DNA from: Tubulanus polymorphus
Taxonomy: Eukaryota > Nemertea > Palaeonemertea > Tubulaniformes > Tubulanidae
Assembly: GCF_964204645.1 (NCBI RefSeq)
Contig: NC_134032.1
Span: 2,630,916 to 2,694,915 of the forward strand
Direction of reading: 5' to 3'
Length of the DNA stretch: 64,000 nucleotides
Position numbers and translations under genes: made by a program. This document shows positions 33,701 through 44,218 of this stretch, one piece after another (the first letter of the stretch is position 1; the number at the start of each line of letters is the position of its first letter). Under the pieces are notes generated by a model. It was not told the DNA's origin and ran no database searches. It saw only the letters and a program-made list of their open reading frames with translations.

Positions 33701-35079
33701 GAATATAAAATAAATGAAGGACAAAGACATTATTTCTTATGACTGGATGATTCTTTGGTCGTTTTCCTACTCCGATGGACAGGGGTAGGGGTAGTTCAAT
33801 GTAGACATTTATATGCGGACATGGGGGAGGGAGGTCAAAACTTTGAAATTTAGCGTGGACGTCTTTTGTTGAAAAACTCCTTAAGTTGTTTCAGTCGGTA
33901 GATCACCATTATAAACAACAATTTTATTCTGGTTGTTTTTATTTGATTGTTTTCAGATTGTGGTGACAGGAATGTGTGCAGTTATAACGCTTTGCTTTAT
34001 CCGGTCACCTGCAGTTGTTGGTGCGATAGAGTTTTCGTATATTCCGTCAAACCGTACGTTAACAGAGACGATTCATGTTCGCGTAAGTGTCTCGAAGGTT
34101 CTCACGAGATCCCGTCGCGTTTCCCGAAGTTTCAAGCGAGGATCTCGTATGTTCCTCGCGAGAACCTTTGAGAAACGATACAGGATCTCGCGAGATCCTT
34201 CGAGAAACGATACGGGATCACTAATCGTTTCTCAAATGTTATCGCGAGATCTCGTAATTTTCTCGAGGGTTCTCGCAAGATCCATCTGTACAAATACAAT
34301 ATTATCCTTAACATACAATTTGTATCACATAATTCGTTATCGACAACATTACGAAATATGTTTTATTTTTCAAGGCGTTGATAAACTTCATTTTCTCGTT
34401 TGTTCTGTAGTAAATTGTACAAAAGTGAGAAAGGATGAAAGTGTGACGCAACAGTTTGACGGGATCGATTCTAACCTGGAGATGAAGGATTTAGAAGCGT
34501 CTTGTATGACACCGGATACATCTCCAACAACTCCGGCTCCAACGACTCCAGTTCCAACGACTCCAGCTCCAACGACTCCAGTTCCGACGACCCCAGCTCC
34601 AATGACACCAGCTCCAACGACTCTCGTTCCAACATCAACAACGACTCATAATTCGAAGATAACTTCGACTCCAAGTACCAGGACTCCAGCTCCAAGTGCG
34701 CCACATCCAGACGAGTCAAACGGTAGGGTATCTCTAGCAGCCAGTGAAGATAGTCACTGAAAATTTGTCAAATGCCTCGTGAAAAAATTCGCTCAACACA
34801 ACCATTCAGCCGGAGACCGGGTCTCTAGTCGACTTTCCCAAGTGAACATTCAAACTAAAACGGTTTTTCGATTTGTTTCTAGGACGACAGAAATTTGTTA
34901 TCTGCAAGATACGTTTTACAAAGAAAAATGGCCGCTCTCCGGCGCGTCGCCGCAAGAAGAGGAGATACATGTGTAGGCGGCCTACAAACTCCAGAATATT
35001 GAAACATTTATTCGGGCGACTGGCAAATAACACCGCACAGGTGAATATAGCGCCATCTAGTGGACGACTCCGTGACTAA
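30792..35079 (+). CDS. CAP-superfamily secreted protein with Cys-rich, Thr/Pro-rich and basic tail (5' end missing)
   Basis: Inferred exons: 30792-30867, 31326-31423, 32041-32131, 32225-32412, 32634-32722, 33583-33671, 33957-34082, 34411-34722 and 34883-35079 (stop TAA). Phases agree at every junction, giving 421 residues from exon 30792; a signal-peptide exon must lie upstream. The CAP (SCP/Tpx-1) fold is shown by YWDTVLSRMAENYASTCP and HATAMKLGCGLKACSP...LVCNIAP. Typical active-site His/Glu residues are not all evident. Next are Cys-rich modules (CPDNFNAEYQLCDCGDRNVC..., CSCWCDR, LNCTKV...LEASC), a (P-x-T-T-P)n mucin-like linker (APTTPVPTTP repeats), and a highly basic tail (PARRRKKRRYMCRR). 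CAP proteins are secreted and have varied roles, including lipid binding and immune defence. The role here is unknown. Confidence 0.75.
33200..33300 (+). repeat. two tRNA-like B boxes (SINE-like), in a CAP-gene intron
   Basis: cgggttcgaaaccg and taggttcgaaccca both match RNA polymerase III B boxes and are about 65 bases apart. No full tRNA fold was confirmed, so a tRNA-derived SINE remnant is the likely explanation. Confidence 0.35.
34083..34300. repeat. intron cluster of CGCGAG palindromes
   Basis: This stretch of an intron is packed with inverted and direct copies of tctcgcgaga and cgagaaacgat-like words, including the 16-base palindrome GGATCTCGCGAGATCC near 34180. See findings. Confidence 0.75.
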
Positions 35080-36160
35080 ACAGGCGAAATCAAATGTCGT
35101 AGATTTATTGATGTAGGCGTATGTATGTATATATGCATATGTATGCCAAATATAGCAAGAAATACATGAACTGCAGCCTACACAAACTATATTAGTTTGA
35201 TTTCTTACAATGGGCGACTCGTAATCAGAGAGGGTTTAGGTACTGCAGTAACCATAGAATGAGCGGGCCGTACAAACGGCCAACAGTCACCATGCACCAA
35301 GTCACTTCATCTGACTGGTCACTAGTCACTTCAATCGCTAGACAAACTTACAAACTTCGTCAGTCACTACTGGTCTATGGTCGAGTGATTAGCGTGTTCG
35401 TCTGGCGCGCGCTGGAGGTCGCAGGTTCGAGTCCATCTTAAGGCGTATTTAAGGCGTATCTTAGGGTTATCGGCATTTTTTGTCGTTTATTTTATTCTCG
35501 TGTTCCAACCTAGTCACTCTGGAAGGTCTAGGATTTTTAGGAGATTATCCCTCATGAAATAAAGAAGCGTCTTTAACCATTTCTGGTCGTTGATTTTACA
35601 ACTTATGACGTTATTCAATGAAATTAATTAATTGCTAATTTCACCGATCGATTCCGGCGCCCAATTAGCGACAACGGGACGAAAACAAAACAGGGAGTCG
35701 GATCACAGGAATCAATTCTAATTCGATCGCAGCTGCAGCAGCAGCAACCTCCTCTTATCGTCGCTTTTGTTAGATCTTCGGCGCGACTACGCAATCTATT
35801 ATCGGGAGCGTTAGATTGGCGGCAGCTCGTCCAGTTATATATAATTGCTGCGAGGTGACACTAGTGCAGATAATTGAAAAGAAAATTAGCAACTCGGGAT
35901 GCAACACTGTTTGTTGTCTAACGATCTGGAGCAGGTTCTTCACCTGTACCACTGAAATACTGTTCGTTCAGAATCGTCGGTGATTGTCAAACTCTCTGAA
36001 GTCGTCATCGGATGAGTCACGTCGATTGAAATCGTTTGTCTCATCGCTCTTAACTAACTGTAAGTCGTATTTTCTTTTCTCGATACACTCAAATTCACCA
36101 CTTCTTCCAATTCAATTTATTAAGTGTATGTTATACGCATTTGGATTAGTCGTCATATTA
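35080..36160. other. intergenic with a tRNA-like element
   Basis: No coding exon was recognised. At 35378-35440, atggtcgagtgattagcg and gcaggttcgagtcc match pol III A and B boxes at tRNA spacing. Because the ends do not pair cleanly and the anticodon arm is unclear, it is recorded as a SINE or tRNA relic. At 35720-35770 there is a short CAG-rich run. Confidence 0.4.
35376..35442 (+). repeat. tRNA-like sequence with good A and B boxes (SINE head or tRNA relic)
   Basis: The A box (tggtcgagtgattagcg) and B box (ggttcgagtcc) are close to consensus and about 30 bases apart. A clean acceptor stem was not found. A tRNA scan would settle whether it is a gene. Confidence 0.4.
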
Positions 36161-36164
36161 CTGA

Positions 36165-36412
36165 AGTCATCCGATGGGTTTCCACCGCTGCCTGCGCGTT
36201 GCAGTTTTGGCAAGGATGTTATTAATCAAAGAGATATTGACACCAGAGATATTGTCAATGGCATTTGTAATTTCTGACTGGATATCCGCAGCAGAGGGAG
36301 CAGTTATATATCTTGCGACATCAGAACAAGGCTCACAAAAAAATCCAACGGGTAGGGCGTTGTCCGAGATGGAATTGTAAGCAACCGTGAGGGGGATATG
36401 GAAGGAACCAGT
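36165..36412 (-). other. open, protein-like minus-strand stretch without a start codon
   Basis: One minus frame stays open for about 80 codons and reads SFHIPLTVAYNSISDNALPV, later GFFCEPCSDVARYITAPSAA, then LINNILAKTATRRQRWKPIG and stop. It reads like a decayed exon or transposon piece rather than chance. I do not recognise it. Confidence 0.3.
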
Positions 36413-36827
36413 TTAGATTAGAGTAGATAGCTTACAATGGATAGAGTGCGCAGATGTTGGATTTATATACAACATTTCAACATTACAAAATATTCTCCCA
36501 TTCCAACTAAATAACCAATTGTACTTGGTGCACGCACCATGGTGGTTGTAACAAGCAGATTTACCCGTTTAGTCAGCTGAAACACGACCATTGGTGATTC
36601 TGAAGTTTCACATAGATCTAGGAGCTTTACCCCAAGAGCATCAACAGCATGGTTGCCACTTGGGTTTCCCAGTTAAGAGGCTATCACACCCAACCCATAA
36701 ACTAGATCATTAATCCTATAATTTAATACGATACATGAATTGTCCATTTTGAAAATTGTTTATATCTGCCAATTAAAAATTTTTTGCAGATTTAAATAAT
36801 GGTGAGGTATGGGCTCTAATATCGGTC

Positions 36828-38170
36828 TTAAAGATAATGCGGAACGCTTTCTTCTGGAGAAGTTCCAGCTTTCATAAGTTTGAGATGGCAATAAATGAAA
36901 GAATAATACAACTGCAGTAAAGTTGTTTTTGACAAAATTCCATAAAGTCTACCCATTATACAAATGAACCGTAATAGTTTAGTACAGATGCCATTCATTT
37001 GTGACTTCCAAGTAAGCTGGTCGTCAACTTGAACGCCTAGAAATTTTGTTGTCGAAACTTGTGATATAGACATATTGTTGATTTTGATAGAAATTGAGTG
37101 TTTATGTTTAGCACGACTGAAAAATATGAAATGAATCAAATTCAATGAAAGCCTGTTTGCCCGAAAACAGATATTCAGTTAGTGTAGTTCTGTATTAACT
37201 ATCATAGTTAACTCGTTAAAATATTGATATGAGAAGTGAATACACTGGCATCATCAGCAAACATGATAAAATTAAAAACGCTTGATGCGTTTACAAGATC
37301 ATTTATATATAATAAGAAAAGGATCGGCACCAAAATAGAACCTTGGGGCACACCACATAATACATGATAGGTAGTGGTAGTAGTCTCTTTAAAAAGAACA
37401 GTCGGAAAACGGTTTGAAAGATAATTTCTAAACCAGAGTAATGGCGTACCTCTGATGCCATAATGGCAAAGTTTTGACAATAAAATTTCATGATTCACTC
37501 TATCAAATGCACGCGAAAGATCTAGAAATATTCCTATAGTAGATTTGCCATTGTCTAAATTATTGATGATTTTATCTATGATAACAGTAATTGCCATGTT
37601 GGTGGAATGGTCTTTCCTAAATCCAAATTGACATGGAGATAGCATTTTATACTTGTCGAAAAAACTTTTTTGTAAACTACTTTTTCTAAGATCTTGGAAA
37701 TACATGGTATTGATATTGTTTAGGTCTGTAGTTTGAAAAATGTGAAACATCTCCCGATTTGAACAAATGTAATATCTTTGATATTTTGAAGCATTCAGGT
37801 ACTTGCCCATTAATCAAACTTAGATTTAAAATATGAGATAACGGCAGAGATATAGCGTCAATTACTCTCTTGAGGATCTTTTGATTGATACCATCATGAC
37901 CAGTGTTATTACTATTTTTAAATTTTGAAACAATATTTTTAATTTCTAAAGAATCTGTGAGAGAGAAAAAGATATCATTTTGTTGTGGCGGACCCAGAAA
38001 AGAGAAAAATGTTAGTAGGTAAAATATCATTGGCTAAATTTGGACCCGCTTGTGCAAAACACTTATTAAATTCATCGGCTATACTAACATTATTTTTGTA
38101 CATCACACCATTCTGTTCAAAACATGCGAAAATTTAGAATTTGACGATGTTATATTAATAAGCTCATTAA
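36828..38170 (-). pseudogene. CR1-like LINE reverse transcriptase, frame-broken
   Basis: Reading leftward from 38170 the minus strand gives VSIADEFNKCFAQAGPNLA, then NSNNTGHDGINQKILK, PLSHILNLSLINGQVPECFK, FSNYRP, FGFRKDHSTNMAI, FLDLSRAFDRVNHEILL, LCGVPQGSILVPILFLLYIN, FADDASVF and TTKFLGVQVDDQLTWKSQM. This is the RT of a non-LTR retrotransposon in correct order, with the FADD catalytic motif kept. Shifts near 37690-37810 and 37200, and the absence of endonuclease in this stretch, mark it as a dead 5'-truncated copy. Confidence 0.88.
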
Positions 38171-38172
38171 TT

Positions 38173-38216
38173 AGGGTTTCTGCTGCTTTCGCAGAAACCC
38201 TCTTGTAATTCTGTTG

Positions 38217-38249
<33 letters not shown>

Positions 38250-38250
38250 T
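38173..38250. repeat. short hairpin plus (ATT)n microsatellite
   Basis: agggtttctgc (38173-38183) pairs with gcagaaaccct (38191-38201), followed by tcttgtaattctg and about eleven ATT triplets. A hairpin followed by this tail is a repeat end seen widely in marine invertebrate genomes. Confidence 0.75.
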
Positions 38251-38279
38251 TTCCCCTTTCCAGCCAAAAATTTTTCATA

Positions 38280-38530
38280 AAATGTAACTCCTCTCAGATT
38301 CGACTACTAGCAGCTTATAAACCTAATTTTCAATTATGAAAGAAATATAACTCAGCGCCTGACCATTTCCAATTTGCGTATTATAATTGATTATGAATTA
38401 ATCCCGCGTAATTATTTGGTCTAAACAGGAAATAAGAATGTCGCAAGAATCATCATCCATTGATAAATGTACATCGTGAAAAGCCTGCAAATTACCCGAC
38501 GACCTTGAGCTTCAAAATAAATCACGGATT
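38280..38530 (+). repeat. dispersed repeat, copy 2 (see 15530-15860)
   Basis: Same orientation and order of phrases as copy 1: cagcttataaacctaatt, atataactcagcgcctgac, atgaattaatcccgcgtaatt, ccattgataaa, accttgagc. Confidence 0.7.
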
Positions 38531-40810
38531 CGGATTTATAAATCGGTGTTCGACCTACGACATCCATTCAATGTTTTCAGATTTCGTGCGCATGCGTCAA
38601 TTTAGCTCGGACGCCATTTTCTTTATTTTACAACGTGCGACGCCACTCTACGTTACTTGCATTTTTACGACTTTGTTGTGTGTTTCTGTGACCAATCTTC
38701 AGAGAGGTATGTATATATAACGGTTAGGCCTAATATGATGTATTTTTCCACGTAATCTGACGACTGGTATTAAAAGCCGACCGGAATTCGTCTTGATCCG
38801 CGCGTTGTGGTAGCAGTCGGGTCTGGTTGGTGTGAGATCGATATCGAATCCCGCATGACTTACACATAGAAGTAGCTTTTAAAAGGCCAAATTTGGGCTA
38901 GGTGTTAAGGTTGACCCAATGCGTATGATTTAATAATAGTGTTTGTGGTATGGGTAGAAAATATTTAGGCCTATATAGACAGCAGCTTAAATATTGAATT
39001 ATGGGATTTGAACTGCACTAGTGTGTGTGTGTCTGTGTGCGAGAGCAGGGAGCACTCCATCTCCCTGACCCTGTGACTTATGATTAAGCCACCCGATTCT
39101 GCTGAATGCGAACAAGTCATCAGGTTTTCGTGAATGTGAATAAATACTATAAGAAGGGACTGCCAATTTTAATGAACACAGAAATATCTTAATTGAAATC
39201 GTATGTCAGCTAATTTCAAATTGAAGGCCTATTATACATAAATTACAGTACACTCCGCCCACTCATGTCAGACCATTTGGGAGTGTAAAAATGTATCCTG
39301 CTTTTCGGATCTGATTCAAGCTTAAGTCTACTGTTTGTATATTCAATCTACCTAGGCCCATAGGCCTAATTGTGCCTGCCTAATTATTGGGGAAATCGAC
39401 AATGTCAGGTTCTTGAATTTCTCGACTGATGGCGCTAGTTAGAACTGGATATTGGTACCTAAATCTGCCATGTTCTAGTTTATTTGCAATAAAAATCTGG
39501 CCTCTCAATTTTTTAGTAGGCAGTAGTTATTTTACTGGATCTGGTCACTGACTTCTGAACGCTATTTTGCCAAATATTGTCTCTAAATTGGCTGATTTAC
39601 TACGCACATGCGCAAAGAGGTGCGCGGCTTAGATAATTGGAAGGAAGTGTGGAGAACAGAGTTTACCCGGACCAGTGAATTACTAGCCTAGCGTCTTCCT
39701 ATTAGATCACAGAGCTCATTGAAAACCATCCGAATGTTTTAGCTACATTTAGCCTCACCTAACCCTAACCCTATCCCTACTTGTGAAATCGAACCCTGTG
39801 GACCCTCTTCTCACCCTCTTGACACTAACCCTATCCAAACCCTTACCCTAAACCCAATAAAATGATTTAATTGTTACATAATAAATGGATTTGGCAAAAT
39901 AGCGTTCAGAAGTCGGTGACCGGATCCAGGTTAAATATGCACTTCCTTTTTAGTAAGTGTATTTTACGTACATACATCATCACGTTTAATCCTTTAAGTA
40001 TGATATCCTGGAAATCTGTTAGATTGGACAAAACGTTACTTCAACTGTCAAAAATTTTCCAAAAATCACAAATTTAGTGAAAAAAAATGCTCATTAAAAA
40101 CTTGAAGCGAGAGATCTTTATTGCAAATCAACAAAACAAGGTGGATTTAGGTTCCAATTTCCGGTTCTGACTAGTGCCATCATACGAGTAATTCCAGAAC
40201 TTGAATTTGTTGATATTTGTATTGGCATCATTCCTTTTCTAAAACGGAACCTGACGACCAATTATTCAATTTTCTATTTATTTATTTTTTTAAACAAGAC
40301 TCATCATGCAGGTATTCCCCACAACAACAGGTTTCAGAGGGAAGACCACCCTTTTATTTTTGTTTCAACCCATCTTAAAATGAGCCACCAATCGGTAATC
40401 GGGCGAACCATAATAGTGTTCACTGCCTGTTTTAATACTCGTCGTTGCACATTTGTTCAGGATACTACGTCTAGCCTATGTGGGTTATAGGGTTTATTCC
40501 AAAAGTTTGCAAACAAAATCCAGTTAATTTGTTTAGTTTTGGAGACATTTTTGATGCATTGTTTTCAACACATTTTATTCAATTTTCTTCCAATCTTGCC
40601 ATCAACCAAACCCAGCGGAGCTATCACAGCTGACAGGCTGCTTGTTCAACACACCATACCTATTTGTAGCAGGTGTCACCTATTGTTTCGAAATTTTAGA
40701 GAAAGTTCCTACAGGCTGATTAATAATGCTGTGATAATGTTTCTTTTGTGATAGGTCACATACTTGATACTTGTTGATACTTGAAATAGGATATTGATCA
40801 GTACATTACT
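38531..40810. other. intergenic, no gene seen
   Basis: Short frames only. 39755-39860 contains scattered CCCTAA-like words (ctaaccctaaccctatccct, cttaccctaaaccc), a short telomere-like patch. A short (TG)n run lies near 39023. Confidence 0.45.
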
Positions 40811-41219
40811 CATCATGCCTAAAAGGAAAAGAAGAGCTGGTAGCTTTCAGCCGAAGAAGGTAAGACCCTCTTTTCATAGGCAAATGTTAATCTTCTAGTA
40901 AGAAGTATGTAGGCCTTTTTTCCGAGTAAAAAATTCATTAAACTGTTCATCACATGTGTTAGCTGCGCAATATTTTGGTGCCTGATTTTGGTATTTTATC
41001 AGAAAAAACCATATCAGTAAATCATAAACCAGTTGCTTAGAGGGTGTGTAACTGACCAGTGTCGTATCATCCCTGGTTCTTGTTGAGATAATTATAAGCT
41101 ATTGAATTGAATTGAACTCATTAGAAAATTCTACGAACGTATAGTGAATGAATTTTTTTTCTATTTTCAGAAGGTGGAGGTGGTTGGAGTTCCCTCAGCC
41201 CTAACTGGACAAAACAGAG

Positions 41220-42113
41220 ATGAAAAAAGGATCAATGGAAAAAAATTATGAAAAATCTCAAGATGAAGACTACAGAAGAGTTGAAAATGAAATCTTAAAT
41301 GAAAACCTAAAAAACGCTCAAAATGAAAACTTTAACGAAACGCAAAAAGAAAACTCTGATAACAATCAAAACAAGAAGTATGAAGTGAAAATCAATGAAA
41401 ACTTTGAACCAAAAACTAATGAGAACTATGAATTGAATGCAAATGAAAAAGATGAAATGAAAATGACTGAAAAACATGGAATGAAAATGAATGCAAAATA
41501 TGAAATGCATATGAATGGAAACTATGATTTGAAAACAAATGAAAAAGATGAAATGAAAATGACTGAAAAACATGAAATGAATATTAATGAGATCTATGAT
41601 CAGACTATGAATCAAAATTGTGGAACTAATTCGAATGAAGATATGACAAAAAACAAAGTTAAGACAATTGAAGTGAAATCAGTTTTTTGTGACTTCAATC
41701 ATGACAACTGTGATACGATTATGCATGACAACTATGATAAGACTAAACAAGGCAACTATGAAAAGGCTATATATGGAATCTGTGAAAAGATTACACTTGA
41801 CAACTGTGATAAGATTTAACATGATAACGCTGGTCACAATATACATGAAACCTCATCGAAAATGAAAGCTGACTCATCTATTCAACCAATTTCGAGTATG
41901 ATTTCGTGTAGAGATTGTGATGGCAATTTTGGTAACAGTGAGTCATGTTTAAGTGCTGAGAATATGAGATGTTCATCAATTCATGGAAATTTCCACCAGG
42001 GTCATCCAAAATACGGTATTCATTCAGGTAAGCAATGTGTAACAAATGCATTAGCTGCAATGATTCATGCATCAAATAAAGCTGTATGCCTCATGATATT
42101 GATTCAGTATTGA
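41220..42113 (+). pseudogene. Helentron N-terminal ORF: Asn/Lys/Glu repeats then protease-like start
   Basis: Residues of the first part (41220-41816) form degenerate repeats of the type NEKDEMKMTEKHEMK, a low-complexity region. A TAA at 41817-41819 interrupts it. The same frame resumes (41820 on) with DCDGNF, then SGKQCVTNALAAMIHASNKA, which looks like the catalytic-Cys segment of a papain-fold peptidase. The frame is lost near 42083 and continues one frame over. Confidence 0.6.
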
Positions 42114-44218
42114 ATATTGGAAATGATTTATACGCAACATTGACTAATATGAATACAATAACAAATATGTATTTATTGATCAGTGAGCTACCAACTGCTG
42201 TTGAGATTGGAAATTCCATTTATAATGTGACTGTTGGATCCCCTCAAGTTGCTATATCTGAATTATCTGATGAAATGAGAGCTGGAAATTTTGGAATTAT
42301 CAGTGAACTACATGAATGTTTGCACAATAATCTGCTTAATTACGACACATGCTTTATAACATTTGCTGGAAATACATTTTGTGTTTTAAAACAGGATGAC
42401 ATGTACTGGGTATTTGATTCACATTCGAGAGATGCATCAGGAATGATGCCCGCTGATGGACATGCTGTATTAGTAAGGTACTCTTGTGTTAATTGTATTG
42501 TCAAACATTGTCAGAATCTTGCAGCTTCAATGAATCAGAGGCAACCAATACAGTATGAAATTACAGTGGCTTCTATCAACCATGAAATTGAAACTACTGT
42601 AGAGAATAGCATTATCGAAACAACGACTACATACTCTCCAAACTACCAACAAACAAGTAGTGAAGATGAACTGCCCTATACAAACCCAAAAGTAGATGAA
42701 TGCGATGTAATTGTTACTAGTGAATCCGTGCAGCATGATGATTTAATTTACAACCCACTAGAAAAAGGTCAGTGCAAAACATTATGCTCTATTCTAGGTA
42801 TTCATTGTCGACCCTCAACTCTCGGATATGAATGTATGCCCAAATATGATGGACAACTCTACTCTCCATGTAATACGCAGAAAATTAAAGGCGATGGAAG
42901 CTGTTTTTTTCGGGCAATTTCATATTCAATCTGTGGAACTGAGCAATATCATCGGGCTATACTCACCGAAGTTTTAAAGCACATGCGGCAGAATTCCGAC
43001 AAATTCCAACCACATCTGAGAAATCCACAACTTACTATAAATGAGTATATTGATGAATCCCGTATGAAATATACAGGTACTTGGGTGACAGAGGTTGAAA
43101 TTCTTGCAACAGCTGATTTACTGCATGCTGATATATATACATTTGTAGGCAATGGTTGGTTACGATTCGCTGGTTCTACTTTCAGTGCACCAAATCGTGT
43201 GTGTGAATTAAATGGCAACATTTATTTGAAAAATTGCAGAGGTGTACAATATGAAGTTGTGTCATGTGTGAAACAATCTGAGGAATGTATTTGCTCTTGG
43301 TGTGGCAAGCGACGAAATACTGAAAAAACGGATGATAAAAAAGCCCTGAAAAGGCAGTATAATTATCAAAGATATCATGAAGATGAAGATTACAAACAGC
43401 ACAAACAGAAATTAGCATGTATGAAATCAAAAAATGACGAGGCCTATCGTTTAAATCAAAACCAGCAGAGGCAAATCAGATACAATGATGATGACTCGTC
43501 TTATCGTAGAACGAAGATGTCTAGTACTCTTAGAAGATACTATAATGATATCAATTATAAGCAAAAGGTAAATAAGCGAACATCAGAGAAATACAAAAGT
43601 GACGTTGACTTCAGAAATAAAGCTAAGCTTTGTAGTATTCAGAAATACAAAAGTGATGAGCAACATCGAGCACAACTAAGAACTAACAGCATCGAGAAAT
43701 ATCATAATGATGAACAGCATCAAGCCCAAGTTAAATCTTACAGCATTGCAAAATACCAAAATGATGAACAGCATCGACGCCAAGTTAAATCTTACAGCAT
43801 TGAAAAATACCAAAATGATGAACAGCATCGAGCCCAAATTAAATGTTACAGCATTGAAAAATACCAAAATGATGAACAGCATCGAGGCCAAGTTAAATCT
43901 TACAGCATTGAAAAATACCAAAATGATGAACAGCATCGAGCCCAAGTTAAATCTTACAGCATTGAAAAATACCAAAATGATGAACAGCATCGAGGCCATG
44001 TTAAATCTTACAGCATTGAAAAATACCAAAATGATGAACAGCATCGACGCCAAGTTAAATCTTACAGCATTGAAAAATACCAAAATCATGAACAGCATCA
44101 AGCCCAAGTTAAATTTAACAGCATTGAAAAAACCGAAATGATGAACAGCATCGAGCCCAAGTTAAAACATTCAGTGTTGAAAAGTATCAAACCAACATGC
44201 AACATCGTGATAAAATGA
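42086..44218 (+). CDS. Helentron protease-like and OTU domains with 18-residue repeats
   Basis: 710 codons. Residues 1-150 complete the peptidase-like domain begun upstream (DIDSVLNIGNDLY, YDTCFITFAGNTF, YWVFDSHSRD with a D-x-H pair). The Cys lies in the preceding frame, so the domain is split by a shift. Residues about 255-400 form an OTU-type cysteine protease (KIKGDGSCFFRAISYSICG). OTU proteases act on ubiquitin-like modifiers and are common in Helentrons. CICSWCGK near residue 405 may bind zinc. From about residue 500 come repeats of KSYSIEKYQNDEQHR type, 18 residues (54 bases) each. A missing base near 44128 ends the frame early. Restoring phase would join it to the next ORF. Confidence 0.75.
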   Translation: MPHDIDSVLNIGNDLYATLTNMNTITNMYLLISELPTAVEIGNSIYNVTVGSPQVAISELSDEMRAGNFGIISELHECLHNNLLNYDTCFITFAGNTFCVLKQDDMYWVFDSHSRDASGMMPADGHAVLVRYSCVNCIVKHCQNLAASMNQRQPIQYEITVASINHEIETTVENSIIETTTTYSPNYQQTSSEDELPYTNPKVDECDVIVTSESVQHDDLIYNPLEKGQCKTLCSILGIHCRPSTLGYECMPKYDGQLYSPCNTQKIKGDGSCFFRAISYSICGTEQYHRAILTEVLKHMRQNSDKFQPHLRNPQLTINEYIDESRMKYTGTWVTEVEILATADLLHADIYTFVGNGWLRFAGSTFSAPNRVCELNGNIYLKNCRGVQYEVVSCVKQSEECICSWCGKRRNTEKTDDKKALKRQYNYQRYHEDEDYKQHKQKLACMKSKNDEAYRLNQNQQRQIRYNDDDSSYRRTKMSSTLRRYYNDINYKQKVNKRTSEKYKSDVDFRNKAKLCSIQKYKSDEQHRAQLRTNSIEKYHNDEQHQAQVKSYSIAKYQNDEQHRRQVKSYSIEKYQNDEQHRAQIKCYSIEKYQNDEQHRGQVKSYSIEKYQNDEQHRAQVKSYSIEKYQNDEQHRGHVKSYSIEKYQNDEQHRRQVKSYSIEKYQNHEQHQAQVKFNSIEKTEMMNSIEPKLKHSVLKSIKPTCNIVIK
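43640..44130 (+). repeat. 54-bp tandem repeat array in the Helentron ORF
   Basis: About nine copies of a 54-base unit encoding YSIEKYQNDEQHRxQVK, the central ones nearly identical. The array stays open in several frames and on both strands, so overlapping frames here are artefacts. Confidence 0.9.

Noticed and set aside
35376-35442. Functional tRNA gene
   Set aside because: A and B boxes are good, but acceptor and anticodon stems do not pair convincingly; kept only as tRNA-like.
43676-44141. Extra frames of about 140 codons on both strands
   Set aside because: They are shadow frames of the 54-base repeats in the Helentron ORF.
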